Notes under the pieces: generated by a model
The model's input: only the letters and a program-made list of their open reading frames with translations
Told to the model about the DNA's origin: nothing
Databases searched by the model: none
Source: Natronococcus sp. A-GB7
GTDB taxonomy: Archaea > Halobacteriota > Halobacteria > Halobacteriales > Natrialbaceae
Direction: 5' to 3'
Length of the DNA stretch: 64,000 bases
NCBI RefSeq assembly: GCF_029688865.1
Contig: NZ_JARUKV010000005.1
Span: 143,592 to 207,591 of the forward strand
In this document: in pieces, positions 17,956-26,205 of the stretch
Numbering within the stretch: position 1 is the first letter of the stretch
How the letters are laid out: each line of letters opens with the position of its first letter
Program-made: the position numbers and the translations under genes

Positions 17956-18362
17956 TCGTCGTCGCTTCGGTCCCCGTCGGTGAGAACGTATCGGTCCGAC
18001 GAACTGACAGCCGTTCACGGTCCGACCCCGTAGAGCCGGACACGCGCCTCGTGGTTACCGTCGAGGATCGAGAGCCGTCCGAAGTGAGCGTCGCCGTTCG
18101 CGCCCACGACGACGTCGACGACCTCGAGGCGCTCGACGGGATCGGGTCGCGGTGAGCGCGGACGATACGCGCCGCGGTTCGCGGAACCGACCGATAGCGC
18201 GGGAACGATTCGGGCCGTTTCACTCGTTTCACGATGTTTTACGCGGTTCGGCGGGGCGGAACCGAACTGGTGTTCGGTTCCGAACCTATGTGAATTGTTC
18301 TATTAATCCCAATCATCTGTATTAACTGGATACTGATATGCGGTAGTTGAGATGTGCCGTGT
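17956..18362. other. Intergenic region between divergent regulator and secreted-protein genes
   Basis: About 400 bases with the promoters of both divergent genes. The first 200 bases are GC-rich. On the + strand, 18051-18155 (GTG start, 34 codons, acidic product ending EALDGIGSR) has coding-like third positions, but I cannot support it as a gene. The last 80 bases (about 18285-18350) are AT-rich (TATTAATCCCAATCATCTG) and probably hold the promoter of the gene at 18363. Confidence 0.4.
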
Positions 18363-18893
18363 ATGATAGAGCCGTATCGACGGAGCGTGATCGCGGGCGG
18401 ATTCGCGCTGGTCGCCGGCAGCGCGATCAGCGCCGTCGGCACTGGCGACGAGGACGCCGACGACGGAGCCGACGCGGACTCGAACGATAACGGAACGGAC
18501 GCCGAAGGGGCGGACGAAGAGGGCCGGGTCGACGAGTCCGGTGACGAGCTCGAGGGATCCGACGAGGAGTCGGGCCGCGAGTCCGTCGACGACCCCGCCA
18601 CCGCCGCGCCCGCGCTCGAGCTATCCGTCTCGCTCCCGGGGTCGATTCCCGCTCCGAAGGGACGCGCCGAGTTCCTGATTACGGTGGGCAACCGCGGCGA
18701 GGAGACCGTGTCGACGCCGATCGCCCTCGAGGTCGGCTGCGTCGAGGACGAACTCGAGACGCCGACGCTGGCTCCCGGGGAGAGCGCCGACGCGTACGCG
18801 AGCTACGCGGGAACGCGCCTCGGACGGGGCACCCACGAGTGGTCGGTCGCCGTCGGAGCGGCGTGTGAGCGCGGGACGCTATCGGTGACGTGA
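18363..18893 (+). CDS. Secreted or membrane-anchored acidic protein with CARDB-like domain
   Basis: 176 residues from ATG 18363 (a GTG at 18354 is an alternative). An N-terminal hydrophobic segment (RRSVIAGGFALVAGSAISAVG) is a signal sequence with a twin-arginine-like start. Residues 30-80 are an Asp/Glu/Ser linker. The C-terminal 95 residues (LELSVSLPGSI..., VGNRGEETVSTPIALEV, TLAPGESADAYAS) resemble the CARDB/APHP immunoglobulin-like beta domains used in archaeal surface proteins. No lipobox cysteine is seen. It may decorate the cell surface; no partner is evident. Confidence 0.65.
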   Translation: MIEPYRRSVIAGGFALVAGSAISAVGTGDEDADDGADADSNDNGTDAEGADEEGRVDESGDELEGSDEESGRESVDDPATAAPALELSVSLPGSIPAPKGRAEFLITVGNRGEETVSTPIALEVGCVEDELETPTLAPGESADAYASYAGTRLGRGTHEWSVAVGAACERGTLSVT

Positions 18894-18900
18894 TCGGCGA

Positions 18901-19755
18901 TCAGCGATCGGGGAGCTCGAGTTCCTCCGGTGGCAGCCACTCCTCGTCGGGATCGACGCGGCCGGCGAGCACCGCGTTTATAATAGCGCCGACCAGCAGA
19001 CAGAGCGCGCCGAGGTAGACCCACGTCAGGATCAGCAGGATGGCGCCGGCGATCCCGAACAGGACGACGCTCTCGGAGGTCGCGATGTAGATCCGAAAGC
19101 CGACCGCCAGCGCCGCCCAGGTAACGGCGGCGAACGCCGTCCCCGGCAACACCTCCCGCACCGAGACGTCGGTCTGCGGGAACAGGTAGTACATCGGGAA
19201 AAAGACCAGCGGGAGGGTGATGAGGAGCCCGATCGAACTCGCGATCGCCGCTGGCAGCCCGCCCGCCTGGACCGGGAGGCTGATCCCGACGACGCCCACG
19301 AGGACGACTCCCAGCGCGATCGTGACCGTCGCGAGCAGGGTGTTGACCGCGGTCACGAGGGTTACGGTCGTTACGCTCCCCACGTACGACTGGTGCTCTC
19401 GAGAGCCGTAGATACCGGTAAACGCACTGTTTATCGCCTGAAACGCACGGGCTGCGCTCCACAGCAAGATCGCGAGCGCGAGCAACGCCGCGCGGATCCG
19501 GTCGCCGCGGTCGCCGGCGATCTCTTCGAGATCCGCGTCGGCCAGCGCGTCCTCGAGGCCGAACGTCTCGGCGACGCCCTCGAGGATCGGCTCGAGGGCG
19601 TCGACGAGCGTCGCGCCCACGAGCACGAGGATAACGAGCGGGACCAGCGTGTTGAACGCGTGGTAGGCCAGTCCCGCCGACTTGACGCTGATCTGTCGCT
19701 GTCTGGCGACGGCGGCGACGTGACGGCCCACTTCGAGCCAGCGTGATCCTCTCAT
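18901..19755 (-). CDS. YihY/BrkB family membrane protein
   Basis: 284 residues with six hydrophobic segments. The N-terminal motif SVKSAGLAYHAFNTLVPLVI and the later PLVFFPMYYLFPQTDVSVREVLPGT match the YihY/virulence factor BrkB family (the bacterial form is ..AAALAYYFLLSLFP...). The family was once thought to be RNase BN, which has been refuted; its function is unknown. It converges with the secreted-protein gene seven bases away. Confidence 0.85.
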   Translation of the reverse strand: MRGSRWLEVGRHVAAVARQRQISVKSAGLAYHAFNTLVPLVILVLVGATLVDALEPILEGVAETFGLEDALADADLEEIAGDRGDRIRAALLALAILLWSAARAFQAINSAFTGIYGSREHQSYVGSVTTVTLVTAVNTLLATVTIALGVVLVGVVGISLPVQAGGLPAAIASSIGLLITLPLVFFPMYYLFPQTDVSVREVLPGTAFAAVTWAALAVGFRIYIATSESVVLFGIAGAILLILTWVYLGALCLLVGAIINAVLAGRVDPDEEWLPPEELELPDR

Positions 19756-19805
19756 CGACTACTCGGGACGAACTCGAGCGGCCCGAGGTAAAACAGCGTC
19801 GAGAG

Positions 19806-20012
19806 TTACTCGTCGGGGGCGATCGACTGGACGTGGCCGACGACGCCGCTTTGCAGTTCGACGCGCGGCCCGTCGGGGGTGTCCTCGTAGACGGTGCCGA
19901 CCTCGCCGATCAGCGGCTCGGTGTCCTCGGAGTGGACGTCCTGGTCTTCCTGTACGATTTCGACGGTCAGTCCCTGTCGCAGCTCCTCGGCGGTTGGGCG
20001 TTCGCTCGACAT
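19806..20012 (-). CDS. YwbE/DUF2196 family small protein
   Basis: 68 residues starting MSSERPTAEELRQGLTVEIV, followed by EPLIGEVGTVYEDTPDGPRVELQSGVVGHVQSI. The pattern G-x-V-x-I-V ... G-x-V-x-x-I-L ... P-x-G-I-K-V-x-L ... G-x-V-G-R-V-Q is that of the YwbE family, a small beta-barrel of unknown function. It lies 89 bases downstream of msrB on the same strand. Confidence 0.78.
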   Translation of the reverse strand: MSSERPTAEELRQGLTVEIVQEDQDVHSEDTEPLIGEVGTVYEDTPDGPRVELQSGVVGHVQSIAPDE

Positions 20013-20101
20013 AGACGGTGGTGGGAGCGTGCGTTCGAAAAGGGTAGTGCCTGCATTCGCTTCGGGCCCTCCGTTTACGGGGCGACGTCGCCCGCTTCGG
20101 G

Positions 20102-20500
20102 CTACTCGCCGTCGAACTCGAGCACCGCCGAGTTGATGCAGTAGCGCTTGCCCGTCGGCTCGGGGCCGTCGTCGAAGACGTGCCCGAGGTGGCCCCCGCA
20201 GTTCGCACACAGGACCTCCGTCCGTCGCATCCCGTGGCTGTTGTCGGGACGGGTCTCGACGCGGTCGTCGTCGACGTCCGAGAAGCTCGGCCACCCGCAG
20301 CCCGAGTCGAACTTCGTCTCCGAGTCGAACAGGGTAGTACCGCAGCCCACGCAGGCGTAGCTGCCGTCCGCCTTGTGGTCGACGTACTCCCCGCTGAACG
20401 GCGCCTCGGTGCCGGCCTCGCGGAGGATGCGGTACTGCTCCTCGGTGAGTTCCTCTTGCCACTCCCCCTCGTCGGTCGGCACGTCGGGTTCGTTACTCAT
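20102..20500 (-). CDS. msrB: Peptide-methionine (R)-S-oxide reductase MsrB
   Basis: 132 residues from ATG 20500. The catalytic cysteine is Cys121 in RYCINS, and two zinc-binding CxxC pairs are C50/C53 and C98/C101; GCGWPSF (with C68) and HGMRR are also family motifs. MsrB reduces the R-epimer of methionine sulfoxide in proteins with thioredoxin. Full length for the family. It is in a group of small leftward genes with YwbE-like and zinc-finger proteins; the partner MsrA is not in the window. Confidence 0.93.
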   Translation of the reverse strand: MSNEPDVPTDEGEWQEELTEEQYRILREAGTEAPFSGEYVDHKADGSYACVGCGTTLFDSETKFDSGCGWPSFSDVDDDRVETRPDNSHGMRRTEVLCANCGGHLGHVFDDGPEPTGKRYCINSAVLEFDGE

Positions 20501-20540
20501 ACGGCCCCGTAGGATGGTGAGGGCCAAGAGTCTGTCTCCC

Positions 20541-20693
20541 TCACCGATGAGTCATAACGTCTGTGCTCCCGCAGTCCGGACACTGGGTCATCCGACCGAG
20601 CTTCGGGACCTCGAGTCGGACCCAGGCGTCGTCGCCGCCGGGCGCCTCGAACCCGCAGCTTCGACACCGCGACTTGCCGAGTGTGGATGCCAT
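20541..20693 (-). CDS. Small CPxCG-type zinc finger protein
   Basis: 50 residues starting [20 protein letters not shown]. Two CxxC pairs (CRSCG and CPDCG) with a spacing of about 25 residues form a zinc ribbon. A TATA-like CTATATG on the minus strand (20721-20727) lies about 28 bases ahead of the ATG. Micro zinc-finger proteins of this kind are abundant in haloarchaea; some affect biofilm or growth, but this one is unassigned. Confidence 0.75.
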   Translation of the reverse strand: MASTLGKSRCRSCGFEAPGGDDAWVRLEVPKLGRMTQCPDCGSTDVMTHR

Positions 20694-20797
20694 ACGGTAC
20701 CGTACGTGAGGGAGTCCCATATAGCTTGATCCCGGGCTGACTCGCTCGCGAGCCGAGACGCACAGATTGACGGTCCCCGCTCGCCAACGGGACGGCA

Positions 20798-22039
20798 ATG
20801 ACAGTCGCGCGAACCGTGGAGCTCGAGGGACACATCATCGACTCGGGGACGATGGGGGCCTGTTTCGGGGCCGTGATGGATATGGGCGGGGAGTTCGAGG
20901 TCGAGGAGTTCGACGTCGGCCGACACAAACACGCCGAGACCTACTGCCGGATGCGGGTGATGGCCGACACCGAGGGGGAGTTGCGGGCGATCCTCCACGA
21001 ACTCAACCAGCAGGGGGCGACCGTAGCCGATCCTCGGGACGCGACCCTCGAGGCCGCGCCCGGAGACGGAATCGTCCCGGTCGACTTCTACTCGACGACG
21101 AACCACCCGACGGCCGTCCGCGTCGACGGCGAGTGGCACGACGTCGAGGGCGTCGAGATGGACTGCGCGCTGGTCGTCGACCGCGAGGAGGGGGTGCGGG
21201 TTCGGACGAAGGTGTTGAACGCGATCGACGCGGGCGACCTCGTCGTCACCGGCGAAACCGGGATCAGAGTCGACCCGCCCGAGCGCCCCCGCAACGGCGG
21301 TGGCGGCTCGTTCGGGTTCATGCAGGGCGGGGTCTCGAGCGAGCGCCCCTCGGCGTCGCTCATCGAGGAGATCGCCGACGAGATGCGCGAGGTCAACGCC
21401 AACGACGGAACCGTCCTCGCGGTCTGTGGCCCGGCGATCGTCCACTCGGGCGGGCGGGACGCGCTGGCCGCCCTCGTCCGGGCGGGCTACGTCGACGCGA
21501 TCAGCGCGGGCAACGGGTTCGCCGTCCACGACCTCGAGCGCGATCTGTACGGCACCTCGCTGGGCGTCGATACGGAGAGCCTCGAGCACCCCCGGAAGGG
21601 CCACAAGCACCACATCTACACGATCAGCGAGATCGCCCGCCTGGGCGGAATCGAGGAAGCGGTCGCGGAGGGGGTCGTCGACGAGGGCGTGATGTACGAG
21701 TGCGTCCAGAACGGCGTCCCCTACGTGCTCGCGGGCTCGATCCGTGACGACGGCCCGCTGCCCGACACGATCACCGACTCGATCGAGGCCCAGGACGCGA
21801 TCCGCGAGCAGGCCCAGGAGGCCGATCTCGTGCTCATGCTCTCGACGCTGTTGCACTCCGTGGCCGTCGGCAACTGCCTTCCCTCGACCACGAAGACCGT
21901 CTGCGTCGACATCAACCCCGCGACCGTCACCCAGCTACTGGATCGGGGTAGTGCCCAGGCGATCGGGATGGTCACCGACATCGGAGCGTTCATCCCGATG
22001 CTCGCGGACGAACTCCTCGAGGGGAGCCACGAGCAGTAG
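20798..22039 (+). CDS. Archaeal ornithine cyclodeaminase / LOR-SDH bifunctional family protein (TIGR00300)
   Basis: 413 residues. The N-terminal half (HIIDSGTMGACFGAVMDMGG, VEEFDVGRHKHAETYCRM) is the LOR/SDH bifunctional-enzyme conserved domain also found in AgrE/ArgZ-type proteins. The C-terminal half (HPRKGHKHHIYTISEIARLGG, SVAVGNCLPSTTKTVCVDINP) is the NAD-dependent cyclodeaminase-like part. The family is annotated as archaeal ornithine cyclodeaminase (ornithine to proline plus ammonia); biochemical support in haloarchaea is limited. It is a single gene; crtB follows 163 bases later with its own TATA box. Confidence 0.82.
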   Translation: MTVARTVELEGHIIDSGTMGACFGAVMDMGGEFEVEEFDVGRHKHAETYCRMRVMADTEGELRAILHELNQQGATVADPRDATLEAAPGDGIVPVDFYSTTNHPTAVRVDGEWHDVEGVEMDCALVVDREEGVRVRTKVLNAIDAGDLVVTGETGIRVDPPERPRNGGGGSFGFMQGGVSSERPSASLIEEIADEMREVNANDGTVLAVCGPAIVHSGGRDALAALVRAGYVDAISAGNGFAVHDLERDLYGTSLGVDTESLEHPRKGHKHHIYTISEIARLGGIEEAVAEGVVDEGVMYECVQNGVPYVLAGSIRDDGPLPDTITDSIEAQDAIREQAQEADLVLMLSTLLHSVAVGNCLPSTTKTVCVDINPATVTQLLDRGSAQAIGMVTDIGAFIPMLADELLEGSHEQ

Positions 22040-22115
22040 TCTCCGCTCGAGCCGGCAGCATCCTCCGCTTTCGACACCCTTCGATTCCGAACCCCAGCCC
22101 TGTGAGGGCTAGCAG

Positions 22116-22122
22116 TTTTATA
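22116..22122 (+). promoter_or_regulatory. TATA box ahead of crtB
   Basis: TTTTATA with a preceding A/G-rich element, 81 bases ahead of ATG 22203 and 45 ahead of the alternative GTG 22167. A start about 25 bases downstream would give a leader of roughly 55 nucleotides. The segment is clearly more AT-rich than its surroundings. Confidence 0.5.
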
Positions 22123-22202
22123 CGCATCTCACGTATAGCCATTCCTGTTCGTCGTCCGGGAGCGCCGTGGAGGCGGGAGCTGTCGGACGAACGGAGTCGC
22201 AA

Positions 22203-23153
22203 ATGCAACAGGAACATATCGACGCGGGCAAGGCGATCCAGAAGCGGACCGGCAGGACGTTCTATCTCGCGACGCGGTTTCTTCCAGAGCGAGTCCGCAA
22301 CGCGACGCACGTTCTGTACGCGTTCTTTCGTATTGCAGACGAGATCGTCGACGACGCTGCGGACGTCCCGGCGGCCGACCAGCGCGCCGAACTCGAGTCC
22401 CTCCGCGCACAGGCCCTCGGTCGCGCCGAGCCCGACGATCCGGTCCTCGAGGCGTTTCGCGAACTCTGCGAGCGCTACGGAATCGAGGACGAGGAGATCG
22501 TCACCTTCCTCGATGCGATGGAGTCGGACATCGACACCGACCGGTACGAGACCTACGCCGACCTCGAGGGGTATATGCGGGGCTCGGCAGCCTCCGTGGG
22601 TGTGATGATGACCGCGATTATGGAGCCCGACGAGCCCGAGACGGCTCTCCCCCACGCGGTCAAACTCGGCGAGGCGTTTCAGATGACGAACTTCCTGCGG
22701 GACGTCCGCGAGGACATCCTCGAGCGCGACCGAATCTACCTCCCCCTGGAGACGCTTCGAGCCCACGACGTTCCGGAGAGCCAGGTCGAGCGCCTCGAGT
22801 ACTCCGAGTCGTTCCGCGACGCGATGGCCGAGGAGATGCGACGAACCGAGGACCTATACAGGGAGGGGGTCGCCGGCATCCGCTATCTCCCCGAGGACTG
22901 CCAGCTCCCGGTGTTGCTCGCGGCGGTACTGTACGCCGAACACCACGCGGTGATCCGCAACGAGGAGTACGACGTGCTCTCGTCGGAGCCGTCGCTGTCG
23001 ACGGGACGCAAGCTCAAGTGCCTCGCGAAGACCCGCTGGCACTGGCACTGGAACCGCGATCCCGAGGCGGTGTTCGCCCGGGTGTCCGCGATCCCAGCCC
23101 TCGAGCCGGATCGACGCGGCCCGGAGCACGGCGACCGCGTCCCGACGCGATAG
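22203..23153 (+). CDS. crtB: Phytoene synthase
   Basis: 316 residues from ATG 22203. The two aspartate-rich motifs that bind prenyl diphosphate via magnesium are seen: FFRIADEIVDD and FLRDVREDILERDRIYLP. The enzyme condenses two geranylgeranyl diphosphates to phytoene, the first step of C40 carotenoids and, in haloarchaea, of C50 bacterioruberin. The later pathway genes cruF, lyeJ and crtD lie on the opposite strand 1.3-4.5 kb away. A GTG 36 bases upstream could add 12 residues that are not family-like. Confidence 0.92.
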   Translation: MQQEHIDAGKAIQKRTGRTFYLATRFLPERVRNATHVLYAFFRIADEIVDDAADVPAADQRAELESLRAQALGRAEPDDPVLEAFRELCERYGIEDEEIVTFLDAMESDIDTDRYETYADLEGYMRGSAASVGVMMTAIMEPDEPETALPHAVKLGEAFQMTNFLRDVREDILERDRIYLPLETLRAHDVPESQVERLEYSESFRDAMAEEMRRTEDLYREGVAGIRYLPEDCQLPVLLAAVLYAEHHAVIRNEEYDVLSSEPSLSTGRKLKCLAKTRWHWHWNRDPEAVFARVSAIPALEPDRRGPEHGDRVPTR

Positions 23154-23344
23154 CAGTGCGGTTTCAGTACTCGGAGCCACTCCCAAAATCAGCCGGATTG
23201 CGTGATACCTGCAAGTGCAAACCTAATGCCACCTCTTCGATCAGCTAATAGAGATGGTGAAAGAGCCGTGCTGAATACAGAGCGCGAATGTATCGTGTTT
23301 TGATCCGTAGTTAGAGTGGGATTTAGTCAGGCGGTACGGACGAA

Positions 23345-23353
23345 TTATATATA
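23345..23353 (+). promoter_or_regulatory. TATA box ahead of cupredoxin gene
   Basis: TTATATATA in an AT-rich island; the ATG of the cupredoxin gene is 56 bases downstream, so the leader is about 30 nucleotides. Confidence 0.55.
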
Positions 23354-23408
23354 GTATGTTGACGTGCATTCCCCGGCTGAGAGCTTAGCAGCGGACGGGA
23401 GAAAGAGA

Positions 23409-23933
23409 ATGACAGATACTGCCTCCACAGATGACGGCATCTTGCGCCGAACAGTAGTGAAAGCTATCGTAGTCACAGTGGGTGCGTTCGGTATGATTGC
23501 GCCCGCGGCTGGCGACGATCACCATAATGACGATGATCATCATGACGGAGACGACCACCACGACGGGGACGACGATACCGATGATGAATCAGACGATGGA
23601 ATCGAGATTGAAACCGGTATCACGATCATATTTGAAGGGGAGAGGTCAGGTTGGGTAGGCGCGGAACCCGAAGAAATAGAAGGAGAAGAGAATCCCACGC
23701 TCGTCCTCGAAGAGGGTGAAGAGTACGAGATCGGCTGGGAGCAGGGCGATGGTGCGTCCCATAATCTCGAACTCGTCGACGAGGATGACGAAGTCGTCGA
23801 CGAGCATGAAACCGAAGTCACCGACGACCCCGGTGAAGACGATATCTTCGAATTCGAAGCTACTGATGAAATGGCCGAATACGTCTGTCGGCAACATCCA
23901 GACACAATGCGAGGGGAGATCCAGGTCGAATAA
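23409..23933 (+). CDS. Halocyanin-like (plastocyanin-fold) cupredoxin
   Basis: 174 residues. Residues 12-34 form a secretion signal (two arginines before a hydrophobic helix), followed by a striking His/Asp linker (35-60: repeated DDHHDGDD units) that may itself bind metal. The C-terminal cupredoxin domain has the type 1 copper ligand set His118 (SHNLEL), Cys160, His163 and Met167 (YVCRQHPDTM). These proteins carry electrons on the outside of the membrane. There is no lipobox, so anchoring may be through the uncleaved signal. Base composition is less GC-rich than neighbours, perhaps indicating transfer. It sits between crtB and the cruF cluster; a functional link is not shown. Confidence 0.8.
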   Translation: MTDTASTDDGILRRTVVKAIVVTVGAFGMIAPAAGDDHHNDDDHHDGDDHHDGDDDTDDESDDGIEIETGITIIFEGERSGWVGAEPEEIEGEENPTLVLEEGEEYEIGWEQGDGASHNLELVDEDDEVVDEHETEVTDDPGEDDIFEFEATDEMAEYVCRQHPDTMRGEIQVE

Positions 23934-24242
23934 GCTGACGATGCTGTAAGGGAGCGAAAGAGAGTAACGAACTACTGTGGGAGACCGTCAGTTTGGAGAT
24001 TTTGCGGAGATAGACCGAAACAAATGAATTTGTATTGCTGCACTCTCGCTCTATATTCAGCAGGCATCTCTTGACAGCTACCGGAGGAATCGATCACTGC
24101 GCCGTTACCTATTTCACCTGTATTGACCGTGGGTTCCACGCCCTCCTCCGAAGAACGAACTCGTATCACCAGCTGCCGACAACTTAAATGCCCCCGATAT
24201 CGGGACTGTGATTTCGTTGTCCACAAGCTCGAACGATGAGTC
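23934..24242. other. Intergenic region
   Basis: 309 bases with no convincing gene. The first 200 bases are relatively AT-rich with no clear open frame of coding composition. A TATA-like ACTTAAAT at about 24181-24188 lies roughly 55-60 bases ahead of the small gene at 24243. Confidence 0.4.
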
Positions 24243-24389
24243 ATGAGCACACAACACGACCCTCTCAAGCTCGACCAGGAGAACGCCCGCTTCGCCGCGA
24301 CCGGATTGGCCATCTGGCTGGCCCTGACGGTCCTCGCGATCATCGTACTGATCCTGTTCGGACCGGCGATCAGCGCCGTTTTCGTCTGA
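24243..24389 (+). CDS. 48-aa single-span membrane protein
   Basis: Starts MSTQHDPLKLDQENARF and ends with one hydrophobic helix (about residues 21-45). Third positions are GC-rich as in genuine genes. Its stop is 38 bases from the stop of the convergent cruF gene. No function is recognised; being next to carotenoid genes suggests, but does not show, a membrane-associated role. Confidence 0.5.
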   Translation: MSTQHDPLKLDQENARFAATGLAIWLALTVLAIIVLILFGPAISAVFV

Positions 24390-24427
24390 GCCGGTCCGAC
24401 ACCGAAGCCGTTCTCGCGCCGACCCGA

Positions 24428-25291
24428 TCAGCTCCCGCCCGGGAGCGCCGTTCTAACCATCTCGAGGTCGTAGCGGTCGGTCCGGAACAGTCCCAGACAG
24501 AACAACCCGGCGACCCCCGCGGCGATCCAGTTGCCGTAGAGCAAGTTGATCGTCCCCCATAGCAGGACGAAGCTGACCAGGTCGTCGAGGATGAACACGC
24601 AGGAGCGAACGCGCTCGAGCAGCGCCGCCCGGTCGAAGGCGAGATCGACGAGGACGACGGCGACGGTGCCCGAGATCACCCAGCCGACGTAGTTCGAGAC
24701 GGGGACGCCGTAGTACGCGCCCGACTCGAACGCCCAGAACCCGATCGCGACAGCCGCGGGATCGAGCACGAGGTCGATCGCGACGACCGCGGCGATCGCT
24801 GCCGGAATCCGGACGAGGGCGCTGTCGGCCCGTCCGCCGAGTACCAGCAGCGTCAGCAGGTAGGCGTTGAGCACCAGCGGGATGAAAAACAGCGGCAGCG
24901 CCAGGGGTACCTCGCCGAGCAGCATCGGCCCGAGCTGGATCGTGTACTCGAAGGCGCCGTAGGGCCAGTCGGTCCGTACCCCGACGATCTCGATCGCGTA
25001 CGTGTACGCCGTCAGGACGCCGAGACAGCCCGCCGCCCACCAGCCGATCCGCGGGAGGAGGCCGACGACCAGCGGCGATCGCATCACGGCCGTCCCGAAG
25101 AGGATCAACAGCGGGTTGTACGCCAGCGGCTCCGGCAGTAGTCCCTCGGCGCTGGCCACCAGCGTGAGCGCGCCGATGGCCGGGAACACCACCGCGATCG
25201 TAAACCGGTTCTCGCGGATGACGTCCTCGAGTTGCCGCTGGAGGTCGGCTCGGTTCCACTCGGTCGGTCGGCCCGTCGTCAGCTCATCCAT
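24428..25291 (-). CDS. cruF: Bisanhydrobacterioruberin hydratase CruF
   Basis: 287 residues with about seven hydrophobic segments. The family hallmark for carotenoid hydratase CruF/DUF422 is visible as VRTDWPYGAFEYT and the later LVLDPAAVAIGFWAF and YYGVPVSNYVGW. CruF adds water across the terminal double bonds in the last step of bacterioruberin synthesis. It overlaps the 3' end of lyeJ by eight bases and so is co-translated with it. Order crtD-lyeJ-cruF is the same as in Haloarcula japonica. Confidence 0.9.
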   Translation of the reverse strand: MDELTTGRPTEWNRADLQRQLEDVIRENRFTIAVVFPAIGALTLVASAEGLLPEPLAYNPLLILFGTAVMRSPLVVGLLPRIGWWAAGCLGVLTAYTYAIEIVGVRTDWPYGAFEYTIQLGPMLLGEVPLALPLFFIPLVLNAYLLTLLVLGGRADSALVRIPAAIAAVVAIDLVLDPAAVAIGFWAFESGAYYGVPVSNYVGWVISGTVAVVLVDLAFDRAALLERVRSCVFILDDLVSFVLLWGTINLLYGNWIAAGVAGLFCLGLFRTDRYDLEMVRTALPGGS

Positions 25292-26171
25292 GCAAAATCA
25301 CCCGGAGTGCGCCCATCGTCAGCGCTGCACCGACGACCGTGTTGATCGCCGGGAACCACCAGTAGGCCCGATCGACGGCCACGCTCGAGGTCGCGATCGC
25401 GACGACAAGCAGCGGGTAGACCGCCATCGCCGCGCCGAGACGAGGATCGAGCGCGGCGAACGCGCCCGCGCTCGCGAGCCAGCACGCGCCGCAGTAGGCG
25501 TAGGTCCGCTTCTCGCCGAGTACCGTCGCCGTCGTCCGAATCCCAGTCTCGCGGTCGGGTTCGATATCGGGAATCGCCGAAAAGGTGTGCATTCCCATCG
25601 CCCACAGCCAACCTCCGAGCACGGCGAGTACGGGCGGCTGCGAGCCGGCAACCGCGGCGTAGGCCGCTGCTCCCGGCATGATGTAGAGGCCGTTCGAGAC
25701 CGAGTCCAGCAGCGGCGTCGTCTTGAACCGCGGCGGCGGGGCACTGTAGGCCGCCCCGAGGACGAGAAAGCCCGCGATCCAGGGCCAGGCGGCTCTCGGC
25801 ACGAGAGCGAAGAGCGCGAGCCCGAGCCCACCCGTCAGCGCGACCGCTGGAGGGACCGTCCGCTGGCCCCGGTATCGGACCTCCCTCTCCTCTTTCTTCG
25901 GATTCGCCGCATCGACGTCGCGGTCGAAGATGTCGTTGACGCCGTAGAGGAAGACGTTCGCGGGCACCAGGAAGTACGCGAACAGCGCGACCGCCCCCGC
26001 GCCGAACAGCTCCTCGACCGACGAGGCACCGTAGGCCACCCCGACGAGTACGGGACCGGCCAGGTAGAGCCAGAACCGTGGTCGCGAGAGGACGAGCAGG
26101 TACGACAGCTCGTCGACGACACGCCCGTGCGCGCTGACCGCGTCGGCGGAGTTCGAGTCGTCGGTCATCAC
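25284..26171 (-). CDS. lyeJ: Bifunctional lycopene elongase/1,2-hydratase LyeJ (UbiA family)
   Basis: 295 residues of the UbiA prenyltransferase fold with about eight membrane spans. The two aspartate motifs are NDIFDRDVDAANPKK (NDxxDxxxD) and SAIPDIEPDRETG (DxExD), which bind prenyl diphosphate. LyeJ adds C5 units to both ends of lycopene and hydrates the 1,2 bond, giving the C50 skeleton of bacterioruberin. It starts 34 bases after the crtD stop and overlaps cruF. Confidence 0.9.
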   Translation of the reverse strand: MMTDDSNSADAVSAHGRVVDELSYLLVLSRPRFWLYLAGPVLVGVAYGASSVEELFGAGAVALFAYFLVPANVFLYGVNDIFDRDVDAANPKKEEREVRYRGQRTVPPAVALTGGLGLALFALVPRAAWPWIAGFLVLGAAYSAPPPRFKTTPLLDSVSNGLYIMPGAAAYAAVAGSQPPVLAVLGGWLWAMGMHTFSAIPDIEPDRETGIRTTATVLGEKRTYAYCGACWLASAGAFAALDPRLGAAMAVYPLLVVAIATSSVAVDRAYWWFPAINTVVGAALTMGALRVILHG

Positions 26172-26205
26172 TGAGGTGTCCCTCCTGCGACGTCTCGCAT
26201 CCGGC

